In this document: in pieces, positions 32,231 through 40,326 of the stretch
How the letters are laid out: the number at the start of each line of letters is the position of its first letter
How positions within the stretch are numbered: position 1 is the first letter of the stretch
Source of the DNA: Chloroflexota bacterium
GTDB taxonomy: Bacteria; Chloroflexota; Anaerolineae; Promineifilales; Promineifilaceae
Length of the DNA stretch: 48,814 bases
Assembly: GCA_020628815.1 (NCBI GenBank)
Contig: JAHDEN010000023.1
Coordinates: 1-48,814 of the forward strand
Direction of reading: 5' to 3'
Program-made: the position numbers and the translations under genes
The notes under the pieces: model-generated
The model's input: the letters and a program-made list of their open reading frames with translations, nothing else
The model's database searches: none
What the model was told of the DNA's origin: nothing

Positions 32231-34120
32231 CTAATCAAATTTGTAGATACGCAGGTTCCGGCCGCCCATGTAAAGCAAGCCATCTTCAAATATCATCGGG
32301 CCGTTGCTGTCTAGGGTTTCTAAAATGATGGGGTTTTCCGGGTCGGAAATATCGATGCGGTTGGTGGGGCAGTTGCCGAGCGGGGCAAAGAGCCAGTCCT
32401 CGGCGAGGATCGTCGGCCGGAATGCGATACGGGAATCCTCAACCACACAGGCAGGTGGGGCAAATAATTTGCTCAATTGCTGTAGATCGTTGTTTAGATC
32501 GGTCATATCCCAGATCGAAATTTCATCTGCAGTGAGGGCGGCCATCACATGTCGGCCGGAGCCATCTTGCCAAGGCTGGAGTCCAATCACCCGTTCTTCT
32601 GTTGACCAGCGCAATATTTCTTGAGGGTTTACTGGATCGGTCACATCATAAACAAAGACAGTTGAGGTTCCGTTTTGCTCGGTGCGGTAGCCATACAGTC
32701 GACCGGCCGCATACTTGATTTCTATCGGTCCGTAAGGCTCTGAAAATTCGATGAATGAAATAGCGGTTGGGTTCGTTGGATCTTCGATTGAGTAGACGGC
32801 AACACCACCTCGCTCAAAATAAATGCCTGTCAAGCCAAACAAGGTTTGTTGATCATCGCTAATCTCCAGCTGTACCAAAAAAGGGAACGGGGAGCGCTCG
32901 TTGAATATCGGGACCTCAACGAGCCGATCAACTTGATTTTCGAGGTCAAAAACGACCAATCCCGGCCGTGCACCGGAAAGTAACGTGTTGTTGATAACAC
33001 GAACAGCGTTTGATCGATTTTCAAAGGTTTGTGCAAACCGAGGTTCAGCCGGATTGTTAACATCAATAATGTCCGCTTGCCCAGCTCCCTCATACGCAAA
33101 TACAGAATAGAGCATTTGACCCTCTACCTCGATTGTTCGGGGGTAGAAAGAGCGATAGACTGACTTTACGGTGGGGAGTTCGGCCGACTGCACATCTAAT
33201 CGCACAATAAATCCGCCTCCCGTATCACCTGATCGTTCTAGATAAACAAAGTCCTCCCCGATTTTCATCACATTTTCCGGTATCCAATTCGGGTGATCGG
33301 TTGTTAAAACTTTGATTTGCTCTCTGAGATCTAAGAAATTCGGTCGATGGATCGTTTCAATGAAAGTTTGCTCATCAACGGTTTGGATTGCCTCAACCGG
33401 TGTTTTATCCGCACGCATCGCTGGCAAAACTTGATCAACGTCTAGAGCCCACCAATCTTGTGCCTCCTTATCAAGGAAATAAACTTGCCCATCGTCCCCC
33501 AAGATAAGTTCACCAACCCCTAGATTATTGATGCGAGCTACTTCAGTCACATTCAATGGATCTGCTAAATCGATGATCGAGGCGAAATCTTTGATTTTTA
33601 AGAACCAGAATCGGCCGGATCTGGCGTGAGACGAGGGAACTCCGGGAAGGGGGATGCGGCCGATTTCTTGCGCAATTGGGGAAATCCCCATGTTGACTAT
33701 TGCGATAGATTCCCCAGCAATCACCGCCGCATATTCATCCACCAACTCATACCCCTCAATTGAGCCGCCAGACACAGAAACCCGAGATGTAGCTGGTTGT
33801 GGCAGCACCCATTCTAAAAAAGCACCTTCTTTTGAAGTTGTGGCACCTGCCGCCGCTTCTGTTGGCGGGATGGCGGTCGCTGTTTCAGCAGGTCTTTCGG
33901 TTGCGGTCGGGGGCAATGTTGGGGTTAGAGTTGGTTCAGGGGTGGGAGATGGCTCTGCCATGGCTGTGGCAGGTGGAATTGTGGGCGGAGATGAGGTCCC
34001 AGTAGAGGATTGGGTCACGGCCGCGACTGGGGTCGGTTCAAGAACCGTAGGATCATTGCATCCTGTAAAAAAGATCAGGAAGGTAATTAGAATGAGGGAG
34101 TAAAAAAAGTTGTGATTCAT
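32231..34120 (-). CDS. Lipoprotein with LVIVD-type beta-propeller
   Basis: I start at the ATG at 34120 (629 residues) because it opens a lipoprotein signal (FFYSLILITFLIFFTGC, lipobox FTGC). An in-frame codon at 34174 would place 18 polar residues before it. After the Cys a Pro/Thr/Ala-rich linker of about 70 residues follows, then repeats of the pattern IDLADPLNVTEVA, IDVNNPAEPRFAQ, YSIEDPTNPTAIS, YDVTDPVNPQEIL and IDISDPENPIILE. This is the signature of LVIVD repeats, which form a beta-propeller. It is anchored on the outer face of the membrane and probably binds proteins or polysaccharides. No enzymatic motif is visible. Confidence 0.8.
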   Translation of the reverse strand: MNHNFFYSLILITFLIFFTGCNDPTVLEPTPVAAVTQSSTGTSSPPTIPPATAMAEPSPTPEPTLTPTLPPTATERPAETATAIPPTEAAAGATTSKEGAFLEWVLPQPATSRVSVSGGSIEGYELVDEYAAVIAGESIAIVNMGISPIAQEIGRIPLPGVPSSHARSGRFWFLKIKDFASIIDLADPLNVTEVARINNLGVGELILGDDGQVYFLDKEAQDWWALDVDQVLPAMRADKTPVEAIQTVDEQTFIETIHRPNFLDLREQIKVLTTDHPNWIPENVMKIGEDFVYLERSGDTGGGFIVRLDVQSAELPTVKSVYRSFYPRTIEVEGQMLYSVFAYEGAGQADIIDVNNPAEPRFAQTFENRSNAVRVINNTLLSGARPGLVVFDLENQVDRLVEVPIFNERSPFPFLVQLEISDDQQTLFGLTGIYFERGGVAVYSIEDPTNPTAISFIEFSEPYGPIEIKYAAGRLYGYRTEQNGTSTVFVYDVTDPVNPQEILRWSTEERVIGLQPWQDGSGRHVMAALTADEISIWDMTDLNNDLQQLSKLFAPPACVVEDSRIAFRPTILAEDWLFAPLGNCPTNRIDISDPENPIILETLDSNGPMIFEDGLLYMGGRNLRIYKFD

Positions 34121-34276
34121 GAGTATCTGTCCACGCTTACCCATTAAACTAAAACTAGGTGAGAAAAGTTCCAATGCTCAGATTTAAACATAGCATAACT
34201 GAAGAAACGACTCAGCAACGGAGCCGACACGATCACCCTACGCAGTTGTTCTACCGTCCAAAAGCGTCTGGTCCGA

Positions 34277-34282
34277 TATAAT
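34277..34282 (+). promoter_or_regulatory. -10 box, leaderless start of the cold-shock gene
   Basis: A perfect TATAAT ends 7 bases before the ATG at 34290, leaving CCCAAAT with no ribosome binding site. No good -35 box is at 16-18 bases. Confidence 0.5.
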
Positions 34283-34289
34283 CCCAAAT

Positions 34290-34946
34290 ATGGCAAAGCA
34301 AAACGGAATCATTGAAACATGGAAGGGGAGCGAAGGGTTTGGATTTATCCAACCTGATGGGGGTGGAAAAGATTACTTTTTCCACAAAAGTGCGATTAAA
34401 GGGAACGTGCAACCGGCCGTGGGACAAAAGGTGACTTTCACCGTTGGGAAAGATGCAAAAGGGCGCTTGAGAGCAGAAGGTGTCACGATTCAGGGTAAAG
34501 CGACAAAACTAGAACAAGTTCGCGGGCAAACAAAAGGACGGGTTGGGCTACCTGATTTAGGCTCTGGTGGATTGGCCGAAATTGGCTCAACCCGACTGAT
34601 GCTGTTTGCCATCCCATTTTTAGCAACGGCGTTAACCCTGTCATGGGTGCCGCTGGCCGTTTATCTGATTGCATCGGCCGTGGGGTTTGGAGCCATCACG
34701 TTAGACAAACGCTTTGCGCAAGAAAAGATGTGGCGTATTCCAGAGGCGACTTTGCATTTGATTGAGCTGTTAGGCGGCTGGCCGGGGAGCGGTGCCGCAC
34801 AGCAGATGGTGCGCCACAAAACGCAAAAGATGAGTTATCAGATTACCTTTTGGGCGATTGCGGCCGTGCATTTGATCGTCAGCATCGACTTTTTCTTTCT
34901 CGATTTTGGGTTAAGCCAGATGATTGCCGATTTAGTAGTTCAGTAG
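34290..34946 (+). CDS. Cold-shock domain fused to DUF1294 membrane domain
   Basis: Residues 1-70 of this 218-residue protein are a cold-shock domain with both RNP-like motifs (EGFGFIQPDGGGKDYFFH, VTFTVGKDAKGRLRAEGV), which binds single-stranded nucleic acid. Residues 100-215 match DUF1294, a four-helix membrane domain with conserved ALTLDKRFAQ-like, MWRIPEATLHLIELLGGWPGS and RHKTQKMSYQ segments. The fusion is known in many bacteria and its function is not established. The C-terminus ends exactly where a 20-bp direct repeat begins. Confidence 0.9.
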   Translation: MAKQNGIIETWKGSEGFGFIQPDGGGKDYFFHKSAIKGNVQPAVGQKVTFTVGKDAKGRLRAEGVTIQGKATKLEQVRGQTKGRVGLPDLGSGGLAEIGSTRLMLFAIPFLATALTLSWVPLAVYLIASAVGFGAITLDKRFAQEKMWRIPEATLHLIELLGGWPGSGAAQQMVRHKTQKMSYQITFWAIAAVHLIVSIDFFFLDFGLSQMIADLVVQ

Positions 34947-35170
34947 GGGTGAGTTTATGACTCCAAAATACGTATCAACTTAAGAAGCTTATCGATCAAA
35001 AACCCGCCTAATCTTGCAGGATTAATCCTGCGGTTAAAATAGGAAGCCCGATAAATCGGGCTCTGGCGGCCGTTTTAACCTGATTGATCAGGTTTCTTGT
35101 CTTAAACGAGGGCTTGAGCCCTCGGAAAAATGGCTTAAGTTGATACCAATGGGGTGAGTTTATGACTCCA
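34946..35170. repeat. Hairpin-array element flanked by a 20-bp direct repeat
   Basis: The direct repeat GGGGTGAGTTTATGACTCCA occurs at 34946-34965 and 35151-35170. Just inside lie 13-bp perfect inverted repeats GTATCAACTTAAG (34972-34984) and CTTAAGTTGATAC (35134-35146). Between them are four hairpins in a row: GCAGGATTAATCCTGC (35016-35031), GCCCGATAAATCGGGC (35046-35061), AACCTGATTGATCAGGTT (35077-35094) and GAGGGCTTGAGCCCTC (35108-35123). The right copy of the direct repeat contains the last codons and stop of the SRPBCC gene, so the left copy looks like a duplicated target. No coding frame is inside. Confidence 0.75.
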
Positions 35171-35597
35171 GCAAAGATTTGAGCCGTTTGTAGTCCCCAT
35201 CAATTGAGCGTTTAACCATCCGATTCATGAGCGGCGTTAAAAGCTTGAAAAAGCCGCTCGCATCTCCCGTGACAATCGCTTGCACATTGCACCCTGTGCC
35301 ACTTTCATCTGGTTCCACAATACGGGTAAAACTGATGGGGAACGAGCTTTCAACGGTGTCTCCCCGAATCAGACGGCCGGGCTCAAATTCACTAATCTCA
35401 AATTTTGAGACGATGTCACGCCCCATAAATTTAGCCTGTTGTGCATAGGTCGAGCCAAGTCCCCATTCTCCAGCAGATGTGATTTCGCACGAAACCATCC
35501 CCCCTTGCCATTGAGGGTTGTTTTCAGGGTTGGCGATAAAGTCGAAAACGTCGGCCGCCGGTCGGTTGATGTGGATGGTTGAGGTTACGTGTGTCAT
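35160..35597 (-). CDS. SRPBCC (polyketide cyclase/START-like) protein
   Basis: A 145-residue soluble protein with the helix-grip fold pattern: HVTSTIHINRPAADVFDFIANPENNPQWQGG at the start, then FEISEFEPGRLIRGDTVESSFP and a C-terminal helix FKLLTPLMNRMVKRSIDGDYKRLKSLL. These proteins bind hydrophobic ligands in a central cavity; the ligand is unknown. The gene is divergent from the DUF1330 gene with only 43 bases between the start codons. Its stop codon lies in the right copy of a 20-bp direct repeat. Confidence 0.85.
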   Translation of the reverse strand: MTHVTSTIHINRPAADVFDFIANPENNPQWQGGMVSCEITSAGEWGLGSTYAQQAKFMGRDIVSKFEISEFEPGRLIRGDTVESSFPISFTRIVEPDESGTGCNVQAIVTGDASGFFKLLTPLMNRMVKRSIDGDYKRLKSLLES

Positions 35598-35640
35598 AAT
35601 CTTGTTTTAATTTTGCAGGTGAAACAGAAAAGAGACAAAC

Positions 35641-36060
35641 ATGGAAACAAAATCCTATTTAGAAGTGACGCAAGAGGCGGGGGCCGCATTTTTTAGCAAA
35701 GGGATAACAGGCCCAATCGTGATGTTAAATCTGTTGCGTTTTAAGCAGATTGCGGACTATGCAGATTATCCCGATTTGGCTCCGGCCGAGCCTATTTCCG
35801 GCCGGGCCGCATACGACATTTACATGGCGCATACGCTCCCATTTCTAAAAGAAAGCGGTGGAGAAGTTCTTTTTTCTGGGAATGCACACAATTTCTTGAT
35901 TGGGCCGCAAGCTGAAAAATGGGACTATGCTTTGTTGGTGCGCCATCAATCACCACAGGTGTTTATGGCTTTTGCTCAAAAGTCTGATTACCAGGCTGGC
36001 ATTGGCCATCGATCGGCCGCAATTGAAGATTCTCGATTACTACCGATTAGTGAATCTTAG
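35641..36060 (+). CDS. DUF1330-like dimeric alpha/beta-barrel protein
   Basis: This 139-residue soluble protein shows the DUF1330 pattern: GPIVMLNLLRFK near residue 24, SGRAAYDIYMAHTLPFLKESGGEVLFSG, and YALLVRHQSPQVFMAFAQKSDYQAGIGHRSAAIEDS at the C-terminus. Members form ferredoxin-like dimers; some related families act on small metabolites, but this one has no proven function. AAAGAGA a few bases before the ATG could be a weak ribosome binding site. It is divergent from the SRPBCC gene and may be regulated with it. Confidence 0.8.
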   Translation: METKSYLEVTQEAGAAFFSKGITGPIVMLNLLRFKQIADYADYPDLAPAEPISGRAAYDIYMAHTLPFLKESGGEVLFSGNAHNFLIGPQAEKWDYALLVRHQSPQVFMAFAQKSDYQAGIGHRSAAIEDSRLLPISES

Positions 36061-36080
36061 CGAGTGCGAGCTGTCTCTAG

Positions 36081-36181
36081 TACAAAGGGGCATACATAAC
36101 GAGCGTGTTTAAACGTTGTTCCCCCCTTTGTATAGGTTACTGCGCGCAAATTGAACCAGACAGTTAGTTGCGCCGCGCAGT
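36081..36181. other. Two hairpins between convergent genes
   Basis: TACAAAGGGG (36081-36090) pairs with CCCCTTTGTA (36123-36132), and ACTGCGCG (36139-36146) pairs with CGCGCAGT (36174-36181). Neither has a proper T run, yet they lie where terminators of the convergent DUF1330 and substrate-binding-protein genes are expected. They may be terminators or remnants of a mobile hairpin element. Confidence 0.45.
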
Positions 36182-36182
36182 A

Positions 36183-37742
36183 CTAGGGTTCACTGATAGA
36201 AACCTCATGCCAATCGATTGCAAAACGATTGACCGCATCTATCCCTTCAAGCTGGCTTGACATGACCCGGCCCCGTTTTAGATGAAACGGAATCAGTGCG
36301 CCACCGTCTGTGCGCAAAATCTGTTGAACTTCTCCATATAGCTCGGTGCGCTCGGCCGCATCTAACGTGCTGTCAGCCTGCTGTAGCAAACGATCAAATT
36401 TATCGTTGCGCCAAAAGGTTTCGTTGAAACTAGCGTCAGAATAGAACGCCTCGGCCAGAACTTGGGCCGCAGATCGTTCGAGCCACGCGGTCATCACGGC
36501 CGGTTCCACCATCCACACATCGCTCCAATACCCTTGCGCCGGTGCCTCAACAATGTTGACTTTGATGTCTGCTTGGGCAGCTTGAAACTGATAAATTTCA
36601 GCCATCGGTCGCCAATAAGTATCTAGATCAGAAATCGTTAGATCAAACTCAAATCCATCTGGGTAACCGGCTTGCGCCAACAGCCGTTTCGCTTTGGCGA
36701 TATCCGGCTCACATGTCACCGGGTCATAATATTGATCCCCAGACCAAACGGGGGAATCACAAGCGATTACCGCTCCGTCGTCTCCGTTGGCAACTAAGTT
36801 GATCATCTCCTGCCGATCAACCACAAGGCGCAATGCCTGTCTGACCCGATCATCGTCAAACGGAGGGATATCAGACCGAAAGACGATGCCGCGCCAGTCC
36901 CCGGTGGGGATGGATTGCACAACAAAATCGCTCCGGCCGACGAAGGCTAAACTTTCATCAGGCGCCATACCGCTTAAAAAGTGAAGTTCCCCCGCTTCAA
37001 GAGCCGCAATCCGCCCCGCATTATCAGGCAGGGCGATGCTTTCTACGGCCGCCAACTTGGGTGTGCCTTGCCAATAATCATCAAAAGCGACTAGGCGAGT
37101 CACATTATGTGGCTCAAAATGGTCGATCATAAATGGGCCGGTCCCGATGCCGATTTCGGCCGTAGACGACAAAACGCGCATACGACGATCAGTCAACAAT
37201 AGCGGGAAATCAACCGAGGTGTTGGCCAAATGAAAAGCAACCGTTTGCTCATCCACGACCTCTACAAATTCAAGCGCACCTAAGACCGGTGCCAAGGGAG
37301 ACCCGTTTTGTGGGTCGATGATGCGTTCAAACGAGAACTTCACATCTTCTGCTGTAAACGTTGTGCCATCGTGAAACAAAACATCTTCTTGTAGCTCAAA
37401 GGTCCATAGGGACGCATCGGCATTAGACGACCAGCTGTTTGCTAGCACTGGGGCGATCTCGCCAGCGGCGTCGAGCTTGACCAGCCGGTTATAGACCAGC
37501 ATAGAGATATGCACGTATGAAGTGCCGGAGGCGGGATCGGCCGATTCGTCTCCACCCCATCCTAAATTATGCGCCATGCGCAAGGTGCCACGCTGATCCA
37601 AACTACTTGTTTCAGGCGTGGCGGGTGGAGGTAATAGGTTTAATTCTTGCGTGCCACATCCAACCAAAAACAGCAGGCTGGTTAAAAGGATGGGGACTTG
37701 CCAGAGCCGTTGTGTTGAGAAAAAGCGAGTGGCTAGGTTCAT
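36183..37742 (-). CDS. Peptide/oligosaccharide-type substrate-binding lipoprotein (SBP family 5), orphan
   Basis: A 519-residue lipoprotein (signal LTSLLFLVGCGTQ, lipobox LVGC) of the OppA/DppA family. Characteristic stretches are NSWSSNADASLWTFELQEDVLFHDGTTFTAEDVKFSFERI (about 85-125), DDRVRQALRLVVDRQEMI near residue 295 and FNETFWRNDKFDRLL near 455. These proteins capture peptides, sugars or metal complexes outside the membrane and hand them to an ABC permease. Here no permease or ATPase gene is present. It is the last gene of a four-gene operon, overlapping the preceding gene by 4 bases (ATGA). In this context it may deliver a ligand to the receptor at 40327 instead of to a transporter; that is inference. 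Confidence 0.9.
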   Translation of the reverse strand: MNLATRFFSTQRLWQVPILLTSLLFLVGCGTQELNLLPPPATPETSSLDQRGTLRMAHNLGWGGDESADPASGTSYVHISMLVYNRLVKLDAAGEIAPVLANSWSSNADASLWTFELQEDVLFHDGTTFTAEDVKFSFERIIDPQNGSPLAPVLGALEFVEVVDEQTVAFHLANTSVDFPLLLTDRRMRVLSSTAEIGIGTGPFMIDHFEPHNVTRLVAFDDYWQGTPKLAAVESIALPDNAGRIAALEAGELHFLSGMAPDESLAFVGRSDFVVQSIPTGDWRGIVFRSDIPPFDDDRVRQALRLVVDRQEMINLVANGDDGAVIACDSPVWSGDQYYDPVTCEPDIAKAKRLLAQAGYPDGFEFDLTISDLDTYWRPMAEIYQFQAAQADIKVNIVEAPAQGYWSDVWMVEPAVMTAWLERSAAQVLAEAFYSDASFNETFWRNDKFDRLLQQADSTLDAAERTELYGEVQQILRTDGGALIPFHLKRGRVMSSQLEGIDAVNRFAIDWHEVSISEP

Positions 37743-38866
37743 GGTTGTTCCTCTCTGTTAACCAGCGTAATCTGGCTATCTGGCACAACGAATGCAAGAT
37801 CTTGAACGGTATCAACCAACTGTCTGCGTACTTGGTTTGATGCGCTTAGAGTAAGTGGAGCGTAGCCGAGTGGTGGCATTTCAAGATGAGCCCGATTGAG
37901 GTAGTAGGAGATAAAAGCGGTGACCTCTGGTTTTTCCCCCAAAGTTTGCTCATCGGTGATGAGGAACAGGCTACGCTGAACCGGGTAATTGATGTCGGTG
38001 ATGTGATCGGAGCCATCAAGCGCGATGATTTTTAGCTCAGTTTCATCCATGTTAACGAGGCTTCCAAAGCTGACAAAGCCGATCCCGTTAACGTCGGCCG
38101 CAATCGCCAGTGCTAATTCAGATTCATCGTTGTAAAAGGTAACGTTTCTTAGCCCAGAGATATCTGGTTGAGTGGCTGTCCCAAAGACTTCGGTCAACAT
38201 GCGCCGCATAGAGTTTTGGCGAAAGTCTGGGAAGTGATGATTTAGCGGACGCTCTGGGAAAAGGGGATCAAATTCAGACCAGTTGTTTACTTGAAATAGG
38301 GTTTCCAGATCATCGGTATCCATCGAATCGACCCAGAAATTGTCTTTGTGTACGATGTAGACAAGTCGGTCGTAGCCGATATGGAAGATGACCGGTTCAC
38401 GTCCTGCATCGCGACAGCGGTTAACCAGCAGTGAGGTTAATGAGCGATCTGAATTCACAATGTCGATCGGTTCTCCTGAGCAAAACTGATCTAGGGCGGC
38501 ATTTGTAGATGACTGTGAAAGATGGAACCGGCCGACAAAGCCATCGTTATAAAAGCTGTCGACCACGTTGGCCGTGATAGGGTAAACGGTGGTGCTGCCC
38601 GCCACAAAAATTTCGGCCGGGGGCAGGTCAAGGGGATCGACATGTTTAACCCACAAACGATCTCCTCTGAACGCGGGTCTTTTAACCGTTGGAGTGGGTG
38701 TTAGCGGGTCCAGCTCTTCAAGCGCAAACCGGCCGATGATTTCGTCTGTGGCATCTAGGCTGGTAGTTGAGTCGCTTTGCTCGGCCGTTTGGCAGGCGGT
38801 CAAAACCAGTAAAAGGCAGATGGCGCATAGCCAGCGCATTTGGCTAAGTTTAAAAAGCGTTGGCAT
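37739..38866 (-). CDS. PstS-like substrate-binding lipoprotein, orphan
   Basis: A 375-residue lipoprotein (signal ICLLLVLTACQTAE, lipobox LTAC) with the phosphate-binding-protein-like fold: FVAGSTTVYPITANVVDSFY (about 83-102), SSTNAALDQFCSGEPIDIVNSDRSL, and YPVQRSLFLITDE near 285. The opening GSTTVYP resembles the phosphate loop of PstS, but other anions or ligands are possible. No PstCAB genes are adjacent. Its start codon immediately follows the stop codon of the channel gene and its end overlaps the next binding-protein gene by 4 bases, so it is firmly part of the operon. Its role is probably ligand presentation rather than uptake. Confidence 0.88.
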   Translation of the reverse strand: MPTLFKLSQMRWLCAICLLLVLTACQTAEQSDSTTSLDATDEIIGRFALEELDPLTPTPTVKRPAFRGDRLWVKHVDPLDLPPAEIFVAGSTTVYPITANVVDSFYNDGFVGRFHLSQSSTNAALDQFCSGEPIDIVNSDRSLTSLLVNRCRDAGREPVIFHIGYDRLVYIVHKDNFWVDSMDTDDLETLFQVNNWSEFDPLFPERPLNHHFPDFRQNSMRRMLTEVFGTATQPDISGLRNVTFYNDESELALAIAADVNGIGFVSFGSLVNMDETELKIIALDGSDHITDINYPVQRSLFLITDEQTLGEKPEVTAFISYYLNRAHLEMPPLGYAPLTLSASNQVRRQLVDTVQDLAFVVPDSQITLVNREEQP

Positions 38867-40315
38867 TTACCCACCCCTCTCTTTCAGCGTTTCAATACGC
38901 CGCTCGATAAGCACATTGAGCTCTCGGGCAAAGCCGGTGTGCTGTTCGATAATAGCTTGGATCGTTTTGCCCGGTATCCTATACAGCACAGTGTCTGACT
39001 GCGCGACGGCCGTTATCTGATTGGTGCGCCGCCCCATAAGCAGCAAGATGCCTAACACATCTCCGGCCGTTAACGTGTTAAAAACGCCGCTGCCGTTCAG
39101 AAATCTATCATTGGGATGCAAGACGCCAACTTCTCCTGATCGAATCAGATAAAACGAGTCGCTTAGCACCCCCTGTTTCATAACGGTTTCGGTGGCGGCA
39201 AACGGGGTGACAGTCACTTCTGACACAAGCCTGAGCAACACCTCATCGGGTAACAGTGCAAAGTAGCGGTTCCATTTAAGAAATTCAAAAATCCTATCGT
39301 TGATCATCTGCTGATCTGGCTCGAAATCTTGCGGCCGACCCTCAATTTGGATCGGATAAGGAATGGATAAATCGTTCCGCTCGGCCGTATAAAAAACCCG
39401 TGTCATCAAATCTTCTTTAATGCGCTCCTCGTTCATTCCGCTTTTGAACTCTGGCACGTAATAATAAAGTTTATACCCGATAGATGAATCATCATATGAA
39501 ACGGTGTGGACTTCAGGTTTTGGATCGCGGGATACGTGTGGACAATCAAGCGCCATATCGAGTAGCACTTGCTTAACTTTGTTGGGAGGGTCGTCATAGG
39601 AAAACCCCAAGATGATGCTGTCCCGATAGGAAACATCCATCATGGTGTAGTTGTAGATGGAACTGCCAACTAGATTTAGGTTAGGGATAACAACAACGTC
39701 GTTGCCGCGTACTTGCAAACGGGTGCTGCGCCAGCTAATGTCTACCACTTGTCCCTGATATCCATCTACTTTGACCCAGTCACCTACGGAAAAAGGTTTG
39801 TCTACCACCAGCAAAAAGCCAGATACGATACTGCTAAGTGTGTCTTGCAGGGCGAGGGCGATGACTAAGGAGCCAACCCCTAGCGCTGTTACAAAACTTG
39901 AGAGATCGATACCCCACACACCGGTGAGCATGTAGATGGGGTATAAAATCACAAAAAAGCGCAGGATGGTTTTAAACAGGCCGGGAACCCGATTTTCCCA
40001 GCGACTTGCATCTCGCTCGCTCCCAATCGCATTAAACAGAATAAAGCCGACATAGGCGGCCGCGATTAGCAATAAAGAGGTGACTATTCGGTAGCCACTG
40101 TTTTCGCTGTCGATGCTCAGAATTTGCTGGACGACGATAAAAGCGACGATGGCTGGGATCAGGACGTTGCGGGCCAGCTCAAATGAATAGGTGTATTTGC
40201 TGTTGCGTGCTTTGAGCCGCTCGATGATTTCGCCGAGTAAGATGGTGGCAAGCGGTACGCCGAGGATGATGCCAATCCCCCAAAAAACAACGGGTGTGAT
40301 GTTTTCAATTGTCAT
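38867..40315 (-). CDS. MscS-type channel with degenerate cyclic-nucleotide-binding domain
   Basis: A 482-residue membrane protein with about five helices (6-30, 50-66, 77-96, 117-134, 137-160) and the MscS pore and beta domain (VGSLVIALALQDTLSSIVSGFLLV, FSVGDWVKVDGYQGQVVDISWRST, VVIPNLNLVGSSIYNY; about 146-222). Residues 345-475 form a cyclic-nucleotide-binding fold. The phosphate-binding cassette, normally GDxFGExALL followed by PRxAT, reads GDVLGILLLMGRRTNQIT (418-435): the Glu is Ile423 and the Arg position aligns with Asn432, though Arg429 and Arg430 are close. It may therefore not bind cAMP or cGMP in the usual way. It lies between the cyclase-like receptor (11 bases upstream) and the PstS-like protein, suggesting ligand-controlled gating. 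Confidence 0.88.
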   Translation of the reverse strand: MTIENITPVVFWGIGIILGVPLATILLGEIIERLKARNSKYTYSFELARNVLIPAIVAFIVVQQILSIDSENSGYRIVTSLLLIAAAYVGFILFNAIGSERDASRWENRVPGLFKTILRFFVILYPIYMLTGVWGIDLSSFVTALGVGSLVIALALQDTLSSIVSGFLLVVDKPFSVGDWVKVDGYQGQVVDISWRSTRLQVRGNDVVVIPNLNLVGSSIYNYTMMDVSYRDSIILGFSYDDPPNKVKQVLLDMALDCPHVSRDPKPEVHTVSYDDSSIGYKLYYYVPEFKSGMNEERIKEDLMTRVFYTAERNDLSIPYPIQIEGRPQDFEPDQQMINDRIFEFLKWNRYFALLPDEVLLRLVSEVTVTPFAATETVMKQGVLSDSFYLIRSGEVGVLHPNDRFLNGSGVFNTLTAGDVLGILLLMGRRTNQITAVAQSDTVLYRIPGKTIQAIIEQHTGFARELNVLIERRIETLKERGG

Positions 40316-40326
40316 GAGATTGCCTG

